Assembly (NCBI RefSeq): GCF_020193575.1
Contig: NZ_JADYVD010000014.1
Location: 80,276 to 144,275, forward strand
Direction of reading: 5' to 3'
DNA: 64,000 nucleotides
From: Ensifer sp. IC4062
GTDB taxonomy: Bacteria; Pseudomonadota; Alphaproteobacteria; Rhizobiales; Rhizobiaceae
Under the pieces are notes generated by a model that was given only the letters and a program-made list of their open reading frames with translations, was not told the origin of the DNA and ran no database searches. A program made the position numbers and the translations under genes. Below are positions 28,051 through 37,013 of this stretch, in pieces. Every line of letters starts with the position of its first letter. The stretch's first letter is position 1.

Positions 28051-29522
28051 TGGCCGCCCTCCGTGCCATGCACCTCAGTCAGCAAATGGCTAACAGAGGC
28101 GTCGATGATGGCGAGAAAGGGCTTTGGATAGAGCCCGACCCAGAGCACGAAGGCGGCGAGCGGCAGGATCGCAACCATTTCGCGGGCGTTCACGTCACGG
28201 ATCTTGAACCGGCCGCCGACGCTCGGCGGACCAAGCGCGACCTTCCGATACATGCCGAGCAGATAGGCGGCACCTAGCGTTGCGCCCAGAACGGCGGCCG
28301 CACCGACGGCGAAGTTGGCCGCAAACCCACCCGACAGCACCAGCAACTCACCCACGAACGAATTCGTTCCCGGCAGCGCCATTGACGACAACGTAAACAG
28401 CGCAAGAAACACCGTATAGACCGGGGCCACCTTCATCAGCCCGCCATAGTCGGCGATGCTGCGGGTATGGGTCCGCTCGTAGATCAGGCCGACGAACAGG
28501 AACAGCGCGCCCGTCGTCACGCCGTGATTGAACATCTGCAGGATGCCGCCTTCGAGCCCGCGGAGGTTCAGGGCAAAAATTCCCATCGTCACGAAGCCCA
28601 TGTGGCTGATGCTGGAATAGGCGACCAGCTTCTTCAGGTCGTCCTGCGCGAGCGCAAGCAGCCCGCCATAGACGATGGCGAGCGCCGACAGCGCCAGCAT
28701 CAGCGGCGAAAAATACAGCGACGCCTCAGGCAGCATCGGCAGTGAGAAGCGCAGGAATCCATAGGCGCCCATCTTCAGGAGCACGCCGGCGAGAATGATG
28801 CTGCCCGCCGTCGGTGCCTGCACATGGGCGTCCGGGAGCCATGTGTGGACCGGGACCATCGGCACTTTGACGGCGAAGGCGATCAGGAAGGCGAAGAACA
28901 GCCAGGACTGGACCTGAAACGGCAGGTCCAATGCCGTCAAGGCGAGAATGTCGAAGGTCTCGCCGCCGTGGAAATAAAGCGCGATGACGCCGACGAGGAA
29001 CAGGAGGCTGCCTGCCAGCGTATATAGAAAGAATTTGAACGCTGCATAGACCCTACCCTCGCCACCCCAGACACCGATGATCAGATACATGGGGATGAGC
29101 ATCGCTTCCCAGAAGACATAGAACAGGAAGAGGTCGAGGCTTAAGAACACCCCGAGCATCAGCGCCTGCATGGCGAGCAGACTTGCCATGAACGCCGTTA
29201 CCTTGCGCTCGATCGCGACCCACGAAGCGAGCACCGAGACCGTGCTGAGCAGTGCGGTCAGGAACACGAAGAGCGCGCTGATCCCGTCAACGCCGAGCGC
29301 ATAGGTGATCCCAAGCGCGGGCACCCACGGCACCTTCTCGGTGAACTGCATCTCGTGGGTCGTTGTGTCGAAGCCGGCCAGCAGCACGATTGAGAGAGCG
29401 AGGTCGAGGACCGTGACAACAAGGGCTGTCCACCGCGCCGCGTCGTCGCTGCGGAGAAACATCAGAACCGCCGCCCCGGCGGCCGGCGTGAATATGATGA
29501 GGCTGAGCAGCGGAAATCCCAT
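28047..29522 (-). CDS. nuoM: NADH:quinone oxidoreductase subunit M (antiporter-like)
   Basis: 491 residues, about 14 helices. Key pump residues Glu139 (YVFWEAMLIPMYLI) and Lys219 (AFAVKVPMVPVHTWLPDAH) are present, together with YSSISHMGFV. The start at 29522 (MGFPLLSLII) is right next to nuoL (8-base gap). This is the canonical NuoM of the cluster. Confidence 0.94.
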   Translation of the reverse strand: MGFPLLSLIIFTPAAGAAVLMFLRSDDAARWTALVVTVLDLALSIVLLAGFDTTTHEMQFTEKVPWVPALGITYALGVDGISALFVFLTALLSTVSVLASWVAIERKVTAFMASLLAMQALMLGVFLSLDLFLFYVFWEAMLIPMYLIIGVWGGEGRVYAAFKFFLYTLAGSLLFLVGVIALYFHGGETFDILALTALDLPFQVQSWLFFAFLIAFAVKVPMVPVHTWLPDAHVQAPTAGSIILAGVLLKMGAYGFLRFSLPMLPEASLYFSPLMLALSALAIVYGGLLALAQDDLKKLVAYSSISHMGFVTMGIFALNLRGLEGGILQMFNHGVTTGALFLFVGLIYERTHTRSIADYGGLMKVAPVYTVFLALFTLSSMALPGTNSFVGELLVLSGGFAANFAVGAAAVLGATLGAAYLLGMYRKVALGPPSVGGRFKIRDVNAREMVAILPLAAFVLWVGLYPKPFLAIIDASVSHLLTEVHGTEGGQ

Positions 29523-29530
29523 CGCGCCCC

Positions 29531-31291
29531 CTACCGCCACACCACGGCGAAAACGACGATAGCCGCGATCACACCGGCGATCATCGCCAGCGCGTAGTGG
29601 GTGACGACGCCGGTCTGCAACCGCCTCAGCGCCCCGCCGCCGGTAAGGATCGAACGGGCGACACCGTTTACGACACCATCCACACCATTGAGGTCGAGGC
29701 GCAGCCCCGCCCGCGCCGAACCGTGCAGGAGGGGCAGCACGGTAGTCTCCGACACGTCGCTCACCGCCTTCTCGTAGCGCGCCAGCGGCTTTTCGGCGAG
29801 CCACATGAAGCCTCGCGCGCCCTTGCGATAGAACCAGTCGGTGTCGAGGCTGATCGTGTTCTCGGGATCGAGCGCCCGCAGGAAAATGACGAAGCCCAGT
29901 GCAGTGAACATCAGGATACCGAGGCTCTCGGTGACATGGGCGCCCGTATAGGGCTCAAAGTCCACCGGGTAGGGCAGGAGCGCATAAAGCGGTCCTGGGA
30001 ATATGCCGATCGCAATGCAGAGTGCGGCCGCCATGCCCATCGCAACTAGCATGTTGCGGGGCGGCTCCCGCGCCTCCAGCTTTCGGTCCGTGCCGAAGAA
30101 CATGTAATAGGGCAGTTTGAGCCCGGTATGCAGGAACGTCCCCGACGATGCCATCGTCAACGCCAGCATCACCAGCGCCCGGTGATCCTGGCCCGCGGCC
30201 GCCACCACCATCGACTTGGTGACGAAGCCCGAGAAGAACGGAAACGCCGAGATCGCGAAGGCGCCGACCATGTAGAGCGCCACGGTGAGCGGCATGGTCC
30301 TGTAGAGCCCGCCAAGCTCGGTGAGCTTGCGCCGCCCGGTGACATAGATCACCGCGCCGGCCCCCATGAACAGGAGCGCCTTGTAGAGGATATGGGCGAA
30401 GGCATGGCTGGTGGCTCCGTTCACCGCCATCTCTGTCCCGATACCGACGCCTGCCACCATGTAGCCCACCTGGCTGACGATGTGATAGGCGAGCAGCCGC
30501 CGACAGTCGTTCTCGAGCACCGCGTAGACGACGCCGTAAAGCGCCATCGCCGCGCCGAGCCATACCAGAAGCTCAGTCCCGGGAAAGGCTCGCGCCAGCA
30601 CATAGACGGCGGTCTTGGTGGTAAACGCGCTCATGAACACCGCCCCGGTGACGGTCGCCTCCGGATAGGCGTCGGTGAGCCAGGCATTGAGCGGCGGTAC
30701 GGCGGCATTGAGCAGGAACCCGGCAAGGATAAGGTAGGCGCCGACGCCGATCGCCCCCTCCATCGGCCCGAAGAGTAGCGATCCGGTGGCAGCCCCGTGG
30801 AGCAGGATGCCGCCGAGCAGGGCGACGCCGCCGGTAACATGGACCATGAGGTAGCGGAATGCGGCGCCTGTCGCCTTCTCGCCTCCCTGGGCAAAGACCA
30901 AGTAGGCCGAGGCGAACGCCATACCCTCCCAGAAGAGATACAGCGTCAGGTAGTCGCCGGCGAACACCACGCCGAGGGCGCTGCCGACATAGACGAACGC
31001 CGCCACATGTTGGCCTGGGCGCGTCAGATGCAGCGCGTAGATCATGCCGATCAGTGCCATGATGGTGAAAACCGTGGCAAAGACGATGCTGAGCCTGTCG
31101 ACCTTCGCGATCAGGATTTCCTGCCCGATGAACGTCGCCGCGCCGTAAGTCCCGGGCTCCATGGTGAGCACGGCGAGGAACGCCAGCAGCGGGACCAGCA
31201 CCAGATAGGCCTTGCGGATTGTCTCCTTCAGGAAAGGGATCGGCACGGCGCCGAGAATGAACAGGAGGGCGGGATGGACAAAGTCAGTCAT
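29531..31291 (-). CDS. nuoL: NuoL-like/MrpD-like antiporter subunit with lateral-helix tail
   Basis: 586 residues. The core (1-450) resembles the MrpD/NuoL antiporter-like fold. The C-terminal tail (DGVVNGVARS...RRLQTGVVTHYALAMI) matches the NuoL lateral helix and its anchoring helix, so it likely sits at the distal end of the membrane arm. Helix-5 Glu122 (LFWEGMAF) is kept. The helix-7 position that is Lys in NuoM, NuoN and the extra subunit is Asn195 here (FLLNAAVPPLNAWLTDAYPEA), with Lys226 nearby (FTTKTAVY). It overlaps the 84-residue gene upstream by eight bases. The symbol nuoL is an inference from the tail and position. Confidence 0.75.
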   Translation of the reverse strand: MTDFVHPALLFILGAVPIPFLKETIRKAYLVLVPLLAFLAVLTMEPGTYGAATFIGQEILIAKVDRLSIVFATVFTIMALIGMIYALHLTRPGQHVAAFVYVGSALGVVFAGDYLTLYLFWEGMAFASAYLVFAQGGEKATGAAFRYLMVHVTGGVALLGGILLHGAATGSLLFGPMEGAIGVGAYLILAGFLLNAAVPPLNAWLTDAYPEATVTGAVFMSAFTTKTAVYVLARAFPGTELLVWLGAAMALYGVVYAVLENDCRRLLAYHIVSQVGYMVAGVGIGTEMAVNGATSHAFAHILYKALLFMGAGAVIYVTGRRKLTELGGLYRTMPLTVALYMVGAFAISAFPFFSGFVTKSMVVAAAGQDHRALVMLALTMASSGTFLHTGLKLPYYMFFGTDRKLEAREPPRNMLVAMGMAAALCIAIGIFPGPLYALLPYPVDFEPYTGAHVTESLGILMFTALGFVIFLRALDPENTISLDTDWFYRKGARGFMWLAEKPLARYEKAVSDVSETTVLPLLHGSARAGLRLDLNGVDGVVNGVARSILTGGGALRRLQTGVVTHYALAMIAGVIAAIVVFAVVWR

Positions 31292-31538
31292 AATAGTCCT
31301 CGCGCCGCATGAGCCCGCCCTGATGGCCGAGAAACTTGGAAACGAAGATCAAGATCACACACGAGCCGAAGCCGTAGACGGCCGACCAGCCGGGCAGGCG
31401 CTCCCACAGATATTCGGCATGTTCGCGGGAGACCAGAAAATCGGCGACGACGATCAGAACGAGCACCAGATAGAACAGCCGGCGGCGACGTAACGCATGT
31501 CTCTCGTCGCCAAAGAAATCGACGATGCGCTCGATCAT
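31284..31538 (-). CDS. Small two-helix membrane protein of the complex I cluster
   Basis: 84 residues. Two predicted transmembrane helices (about 20-36, LFYLVLVLIVVADFLVS, and 54-70, AVYGFGSCVILIFVSKF) follow a charged amphipathic N-terminus (ERHALRRRR). The tail ends in RREDYYD. It is not one of the 14 standard complex I subunits. Its ATG overlaps the stop of the MrpD-like gene upstream (ATGA), and its end overlaps the start of nuoL, so it is clearly translated with the cluster. I recall similar small proteins beside Mrp/MBH-type antiporter genes, but this needs a search. Confidence 0.8.
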   Translation of the reverse strand: MIERIVDFFGDERHALRRRRLFYLVLVLIVVADFLVSREHAEYLWERLPGWSAVYGFGSCVILIFVSKFLGHQGGLMRREDYYD

Positions 31539-32998
31539 CTGACCACTCCTTCCGCCAAAGCGAGGAAATAGCCGGGAAACACCCCCATCAACACCGACAG
31601 GATGGCGGTCGCAACGAGCGGGATCGTCACCAGCGGAATCTCGCGAACGGCCGGCGGGCTCTCCCGTGCCTCCGCGCCGAAAAAGGCGACATAGCTGACC
31701 GGCAGGAAATAGGCGGCATTCAGCACCGAGCTCGCCAGGAGAACGATCAGGAACGCCACCTCCCCTGCCTCGACCGAGCCTAGCGTCAGATACCACTTGC
31801 TGACGAAGCCCGCGGTCGGCGGCACCCCGATCATGCTGAGCGAGGCGACGAAGAACGCCCCCATCGTCCAGGGCAGCCGGCGGCCGATGCCGGCCATGTC
31901 GCTGATATTGCGCTTGCCGGACGCGCAATAGATCGACCCGGCGCAAAAGAAGAGCGTGATCTTGGAGAAGGCGTGCGCCGCGATATGGATGATGCCGCCG
32001 ACCATCGCGACCGGCGACAATAGAACCGCGCCCAGCACCACGTAGGAAAGCTGGCTGACCGTCGAATAGGCGAGCCGCGCCTTCAGGTCGTCCCGCGTCA
32101 GCGCGTAGACCGACGCCATCAGGATCGTGAACGAGACCAGATAGGCCGTGGCGATGCCCAGTCCCAACCCGCCGACCAGCCCCGCGCCGAAGACGTGGAA
32201 CACCACCCTCAGCACACAGAAGACGCCCATCTTGACCACGGCCACTGCATGCAGGAGCGCGCTGACCGGTGTCGGCGCCACCATCGCGGCGGGCAGCCAG
32301 GCGTGCATGGGCATCACCGCGGCCTTGGCAAAGCCGAACAGATAGCAGAAATAGATGACCGTCAGCAGCGCCGCCGGAGCGTTGGCGCCAGCAAGCAGTC
32401 CCCCGGGCACGAAGTCGAGCGATCCCGCTATGGCATAGGTCAGCGCCAGCGCGGCAAGGAGCACGCTTTTCGATGCGCCCATCAGATAGACGAGATATTT
32501 GCGGCTGCCCTTCCACCCCTCTTCGTCCTCGTGGTGATAGACGAGCGGATAGGTGACGAGGCTCAGCACCTCGTAGAAGATCACCAGCGTGAAGAGATTG
32601 GCGGCAAAGGCGCCCCCGACGGCCGGCGCAAGGCTCAACGCAAAGCAGGCGAAGAACCGGGTCTGTGCGTGCTCGTTCAAATGCCGCATGTAGCCGATGG
32701 AATAGACCGCCGCCACGATCCACAACAGCGACGAGACGGTGGCAAACACCATGCCGAGCGCATCGACCCGGAAAGCGAAATCGATGCCCGGCAGGATCTC
32801 GAAGAGACGCAGTTCGACAGTCCCGCCGGCCATTACTGTGGGCGCCATCGAGGCAACGATTGTGAACATGGCGACCGCGGCCAGCGGGGAGACGAGATCG
32901 CGGAGTTTTTCGCGCTTGTTCAACAGGAGAACTGAAAGGGCCGCCAGCCCGGCAATGGCGACGGCAAGCAGCGGCCGGATCGAGATCACCGGTTCCAA
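31535..32998 (-). CDS. Extra MrpD/NuoM-like proton-pumping subunit
   Basis: 487 residues, about 14 helices. All antiporter-like pump residues are present: Glu143 (FYEVLSLVTYPLV), Lys225 (FGFAKAAVMPMHAWLPAAM) and Lys256 (AVAVVKMGVF). HAFSKITLFF and GVPPTAGFVSKW are also seen. It sits between nuoK and nuoL in addition to nuoL, nuoM and nuoN, giving four antiporter-like subunits where ordinary complex I has three. Closest in style to MrpD/HyfF proteins. It forms a translationally overlapped pair with the downstream 84-residue gene and lies four bases after nuoK. Confidence 0.88.
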   Translation of the reverse strand: MEPVISIRPLLAVAIAGLAALSVLLLNKREKLRDLVSPLAAVAMFTIVASMAPTVMAGGTVELRLFEILPGIDFAFRVDALGMVFATVSSLLWIVAAVYSIGYMRHLNEHAQTRFFACFALSLAPAVGGAFAANLFTLVIFYEVLSLVTYPLVYHHEDEEGWKGSRKYLVYLMGASKSVLLAALALTYAIAGSLDFVPGGLLAGANAPAALLTVIYFCYLFGFAKAAVMPMHAWLPAAMVAPTPVSALLHAVAVVKMGVFCVLRVVFHVFGAGLVGGLGLGIATAYLVSFTILMASVYALTRDDLKARLAYSTVSQLSYVVLGAVLLSPVAMVGGIIHIAAHAFSKITLFFCAGSIYCASGKRNISDMAGIGRRLPWTMGAFFVASLSMIGVPPTAGFVSKWYLTLGSVEAGEVAFLIVLLASSVLNAAYFLPVSYVAFFGAEARESPPAVREIPLVTIPLVATAILSVLMGVFPGYFLALAEGVVR

Positions 32999-33002
32999 GC
33001 CG

Positions 33003-33305
33003 CTATCCTTTCATCACGGTCACGTCGTCGACCTTGAGAGTGGCCTTGTTCCTCACGAGGGCGACCAGGATGCCAAGGGCGACGGCTACCTCTGCAGCGG
33101 TGGTTGCAATGACGAAGATCGCGAAGATCTGTCCGCGGAAATCAGCGTAGTAGCGCCCGAAAGCGATGAAATTGATGTTGACCGAGTTGAGCAACAACTC
33201 CAACGACATCAGCACGACCAGAATATTGCGCCTGAGCAGCACGCCCGCCGCCCCGATCACGAACAGGACCACTCCGAGCAAAATGTACCATGAGAGGGGA
33301 ACCAT
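33003..33305 (-). CDS. nuoK: NADH:quinone oxidoreductase subunit K
   Basis: 100 residues, three helices. Conserved buried glutamates occur in [15 protein letters not shown] (Glu36) and [12 protein letters not shown] (Glu72), which form part of the proton path. Its ATG shares a base with the nuoJ stop (TAATG), so it is coupled to nuoJ. Confidence 0.95.
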   Translation of the reverse strand: MVPLSWYILLGVVLFVIGAAGVLLRRNILVVLMSLELLLNSVNINFIAFGRYYADFRGQIFAIFVIATTAAEVAVALGILVALVRNKATLKVDDVTVMKG

Positions 33306-33805
33306 TATCCCGGCTCCTTCCGCGCCAATATGATGGCGCCGACAAGGGCGGCGAGCAGGATGACGGAGGCGATTTCGAACGGCAGGAGATAGTCGGCGAA
33401 AAGCGCCGTGCTGAGCGCTCTGACCTGATCGCCGCCCTGGACGGCGACAGGCTCCGTGGCCGAAAAGCGGTCGCTCCAGAGCACCAGCACAAGCATCTCG
33501 ACCCCGAGCAGAACGAGCAACACCAGAGCTGGCAGATTGCCGCCCGGCAAGAACCGCTGCAAAACCGCTTCGCGCACGTCGATCATCATGATCACGAAGA
33601 GGAACAGGACCATGATCGCGCCGACATAGACGAAGATCTGGATAACCGCGAGCAACGGCGCCCCGAGCAGGACGAAGATCGCCGAGACCTGCAGGAAACA
33701 AGCCATCAGTGCCAATGCGCTATGAACGGGATTGCGCGCCAGGACCACAGTCAGGGCCGCAATCACGGACACGGCAGCGAACAGAAGAAAGAACCCCTGA
33801 CCCAT
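33305..33805 (-). CDS. nuoJ: NADH:quinone oxidoreductase subunit J
   Basis: 166 residues, about five helices. The conserved [20 protein letters not shown] segment (helix 3, with its pi-bulge) and the N-terminal [10 protein letters not shown] are typical. It is the first gene of the minus-strand run J-K-extra-small-L-M-N-A-G, so the main promoter of the cluster should lie in the gap to its right. Confidence 0.94.
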   Translation of the reverse strand: MGQGFFLLFAAVSVIAALTVVLARNPVHSALALMACFLQVSAIFVLLGAPLLAVIQIFVYVGAIMVLFLFVIMMIDVREAVLQRFLPGGNLPALVLLVLLGVEMLVLVLWSDRFSATEPVAVQGGDQVRALSTALFADYLLPFEIASVILLAALVGAIILARKEPG

Positions 33806-34289
33806 TGACGCCGACCCCTCCCACGCGAACTGTCACTCGGCGCGAGTGCGGCCGGACTGCGATAGCTCCGCACTTCGGGTGCATTCACAAATTGTGCCCT
33901 AGTATCGGATTTTTCACAAGATTATTGACGTCGGCCGAGCAAAACCACGGCAGTCCGGATGTGTGGCATAGGCACCGTTCCTCGGGCGCTCGACCCCCAC
34001 CAATCGGTGCGCCGCCGATGGACTATACTTTTTTCGAATGCCGCCCTCCGAATGCCGGATGGCATAGGTCGATAGGCGGCTCGTAATTTCTGCCATAGAG
34101 CTCCAATAGAGTATTGTAGCACCCGCCAACGACGTAGCAGTTGTTATTCTGTCGTTGGCAACCTCTTGCCCTGCCAATGCGTTCTGCGCGACAAGCAAGG
34201 CGATCCGAACCGAAGCAAGAATGTCGGGAGGGGTCGCGTCGCGCGTCTCAAGGCGGCGTTGGCGCAGTCGTTTGGAAAAGAGTTCACGC
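33806..34289. other. Divergent control region between nuoJ and the PBP gene
   Basis: 484 bases without a convincing gene. It holds the start regions of the nuo cluster and of the penicillin-binding-protein gene. Visible structure: a tight hairpin CACTCG-GCG-CGAGTG (33834-33848) 30 bases upstream of nuoJ, and an inverted repeat CCAACGAC / GTCGTTGG (34126-34133 with 34151-34158). AT-rich tracts near 33890-33930 and 34080-34150 could hold promoters. Confidence 0.5.
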
Positions 34290-36551
34290 ATGGCGGACCA
34301 CAACGCCGCTCCGGGTGGAGGCGCGGAAAACCGAGGGCCAGAGCCATCCGGGCCCAGCATCGAAGCGGCAGAAAGCTCCGAGGACGCGGCATTTTCGCGT
34401 ACGGGCAGCGCGCTCGCAGAAATCGGCCGGGCACTACTGAGACTTGGCCGGGCCGTGCAACACGATGCGGTTGGTTGGACCTCGCAACTCGCTGAAAAGC
34501 TTGGTGGCAACCGGCAGCGACGGCAAGGGATGGAGGTGGCCGACGCAAGCCACAGCGCTGGCGGATTGTCCGGAGCCATTCGGGCAGGCCTCCGGAGCCG
34601 GCGCCCGAAACACCTGCCTGCTGGCCCCGTGGGTGCACGCAGCAGGCGCATCTTGGCGCGAAGCGCTGTGATTGCGAGCGCCCTTCTGTTTGTCGCGCTT
34701 ATCGCTCTTTTCGCGTGGGCGTTGAAGGACGTGCCGTGGGACGAGATCGCCGACGGCTCATTGAAGCCGGTAGTGGTGCTTGAAACGTCTGCCGGCAAGC
34801 CGCTGGTGACCCAAGGACCGCTGCAGGGCCCCTACGCATCACGAGAAGAATTCCCGCCGAATCTCGTCGATGCCGTGCTTACCAGGGAGGATCGGCGCTT
34901 CTATGAGCACTTCGGTATTGATCTGAGAGGGATTCTTCGTGCGCTCTACACGAATGTCGGCGCAGGCGAAGTCGTGCAAGGCGGCAGCACGATCACCCAG
35001 CAACTGGTCAAGATCCTTTATCTGGAGCGAGACCGCACCTGGAAGCGGAAGATCCAGGAAGCTGTGATCGCCTTCTGGCTGGAGCGCAAGCTTGGCAAGG
35101 ACGAGATCCTCACGCGATATCTGAACAACATCTATCTTGGCGCCGGCGCAACGGGCGTGCCGGCGGCTGCTCGTATTTACTTCGACAAGGACGTGGGCGA
35201 ACTCAACGTCAGTGAATCGGCGATGCTCGCGGGCATTATCCGCGCGCCCTCGCAGCTCAATCCCATAAGCAATCCGGACGGCGCGCGGCGGCAGGCGGAA
35301 CTCGTGCTCGATGCCATGATCAAGAGCGGCAAGGTCACCGCAGAGCAGGCCAAGACCGCCACCGCGGAGCTTCGTCCGGTAAAGCCGGCAACACGCTCAG
35401 GCAGTTGGTTTGCCGACTGGGTGATGCAGGAGGCGCGTGAGCTTGCAGGCCCCTACCGGGGCACGATCAAGGTCAGAACGACGATGGTACCGCGGCTGCA
35501 AGCGATCGGCGAAAAGGTGGTTGCCGAAGCGCTTGAGCAGGAAGGCACAGAAGCGGGAGCGCAGCAGGCCGCCTTGGTGGCAATGACGCCAGAGGGCGCT
35601 GTGGTCGCCATGGTCGGCGGGCGCGATTACTCGAAAAGCACGTTTAACCGCGCAGTTTCGGCGATGCGCCAACCAGGCTCTGCCTTCAAGCTCTTTGTCT
35701 ACTATGCCGCATTGAAGGCCGGCCTCACTCCCTTCGACTGGATCGAAGATGCGCCGATGGAGATCGATGGCTGGTCTCCGGGAAACTACGGTGGCGGCTA
35801 TAACGGGCCAGTTAGTATAGCGGAGGCGTTCGCGCGATCGCTGAACGCCGCTACGGTGGCTCTGGCGATAGAGGTTGGCATCGACAAAGTTATCGCTGCC
35901 GCTCGCGAATTGGGGATCGATGCCAAACTGTCTGAAACGCCGAGCCTGGCCCTTGGCTCGTCGGAGGTGAATCTGCTTGACCTTACCGGCGCCTACGCCT
36001 CGGTTCAGGCGGGCGCGGCACCGGTCGAGCCGTGGGGCATCGTATCCTTCCGAGCCGAGGGCGAGCCGCGTGCGTTCCGCTTGGGCGCTCCAAAGCAACC
36101 CACCACCGATCTTCGCCAATACCAGCCGGATCTGGTCGGCTTGTTGCGACTGGTCATCGAGCGAGGGACCGGCCGGGAGGCCGATCTTGGGATGTTTGCA
36201 GCGGGCAAGACAGGCACCAGCCAGAACCATCGCGACGCCTGGTTCATTGGTTTTAACGAGCGGCTGGTCGTTGGCGTTTGGGTCGGAAATGACGACGAGA
36301 CGCCCATGAACGAGGTAACGGGCGGCAAGCTGCCGGCGCGGATCTGGCGCAACTTCATGACGGCAGCGTTGGCCAAGAGTGGTGGCCAAAGTCAACCAAG
36401 CGAGCCCGATGCGACGATGAGTTCCGCAGGTGACGGCGGGGCGCCTGCCTCCTGCAATGTCCACGCTTGCGCGCGCGCCTATCGTTCGTTCCGGCCGTAC
36501 GACTGCACGTTTCAGCCGTACACGGGGCCTCGCCGGCTTTGCGAAAAATAA
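34290..36551 (+). CDS. Class A penicillin-binding protein (PBP1-type) with cysteine-rich C-terminal tail
   Basis: 753 residues. A long hydrophilic cytoplasmic N-terminus (1-118) precedes one transmembrane helix (about 119-143). The glycosyltransferase-51 domain shows EDRRFYEHFGID and GGSTITQQ. The transpeptidase domain has Ser464-x2-Lys467 (GSAFK), a SLN motif (ARSLNAAT) and Lys640-Thr-Gly (GKTGTS). So it both polymerises and crosslinks peptidoglycan. The last 32 residues (from CNVHACARAYRSF to RRLCEK) form a four-cysteine module like that of rhizobial BA14K-type proteins, unusual on a PBP. The start at 34290 is preceded by GGAAAAGAG; an upstream in-frame extension to 34155 overlaps an inverted repeat. 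Confidence 0.92.
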   Translation: MADHNAAPGGGAENRGPEPSGPSIEAAESSEDAAFSRTGSALAEIGRALLRLGRAVQHDAVGWTSQLAEKLGGNRQRRQGMEVADASHSAGGLSGAIRAGLRSRRPKHLPAGPVGARSRRILARSAVIASALLFVALIALFAWALKDVPWDEIADGSLKPVVVLETSAGKPLVTQGPLQGPYASREEFPPNLVDAVLTREDRRFYEHFGIDLRGILRALYTNVGAGEVVQGGSTITQQLVKILYLERDRTWKRKIQEAVIAFWLERKLGKDEILTRYLNNIYLGAGATGVPAAARIYFDKDVGELNVSESAMLAGIIRAPSQLNPISNPDGARRQAELVLDAMIKSGKVTAEQAKTATAELRPVKPATRSGSWFADWVMQEARELAGPYRGTIKVRTTMVPRLQAIGEKVVAEALEQEGTEAGAQQAALVAMTPEGAVVAMVGGRDYSKSTFNRAVSAMRQPGSAFKLFVYYAALKAGLTPFDWIEDAPMEIDGWSPGNYGGGYNGPVSIAEAFARSLNAATVALAIEVGIDKVIAAARELGIDAKLSETPSLALGSSEVNLLDLTGAYASVQAGAAPVEPWGIVSFRAEGEPRAFRLGAPKQPTTDLRQYQPDLVGLLRLVIERGTGREADLGMFAAGKTGTSQNHRDAWFIGFNERLVVGVWVGNDDETPMNEVTGGKLPARIWRNFMTAALAKSGGQSQPSEPDATMSSAGDGGAPASCNVHACARAYRSFRPYDCTFQPYTGPRRLCEK

Positions 36552-36649
36552 CCGGCCCCGCACTCTCAACAGGCTGCGTGAATGAGTTGAGGCTCGCAAT
36601 CAGTGACCCAGCGGGCTTTCTGCCACGACCTTCGCCGGTCATGCCGGGG

Positions 36650-36692
36650 TTCGAGCAATTTCAGGAAAACTGCGTGACGGTCTTTCGCGTCA
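36650..36692 (+). repeat. Truncated family C repeat
   Basis: GAGCAATTTCAGGAAAACTG...ACGGTCTTTCG matches the reverse complement of 40447-40501 with several mismatches. Only one half of the element is present, between the PBP gene and the 70-residue gene. Confidence 0.45.
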
Positions 36693-36902
36693 CTTCCGCC
36701 TGGCGATGGCTTGCATGTCTTCCAGTTTGAGGTCGTCGATCGCCGATAATGCCTCCTCGGCGGACCAGCCGGCGCGCAAGGCCGCCGCCACGAGCTTGGC
36801 CTCAGCTTCCTGCTCGAGGTGGAGATATAGCAGTTCCAACGCCTCGCGGGCCGTTACGATGTGCCCGGCGGGAGTGGCGACGGAGTGAGTCTGCTGTGAC
36901 AT
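36690..36902 (-). CDS. Small hypothetical helical protein
   Basis: 70 residues with a strong ribosome site (AGGGGAGAAG ending four bases before the ATG on the minus strand). The N-terminus is polar. The rest looks like two or three helices (REALELLYLHLEQEAEAKLVAAALRAG; SAEEALSAIDDLKLEDMQAIAR). No domain recognised. It faces the PBP gene tail-to-tail. The clear ribosome site and helical periodicity favour a real gene. Confidence 0.6.
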   Translation of the reverse strand: MSQQTHSVATPAGHIVTAREALELLYLHLEQEAEAKLVAAALRAGWSAEEALSAIDDLKLEDMQAIARRK

Positions 36903-37013
36903 CGCACTTCTCCCCTAGTGGTTCACTGTCCCTGGTAATGCAAATGCATGCGCGGCCCTTCGGTTCCCTCCACCGCCGCCGAGCGGCGGATATTGTCCGA
37001 AAAAATCGCCAGC

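Noticed and set aside
31284..32723. 479-residue minus-strand frame in the nuo cluster
   Set aside because: Its N-terminal part is out of frame with the antiporter-like gene; only the last 84 residues, from the ATG at 31538, look like a protein.
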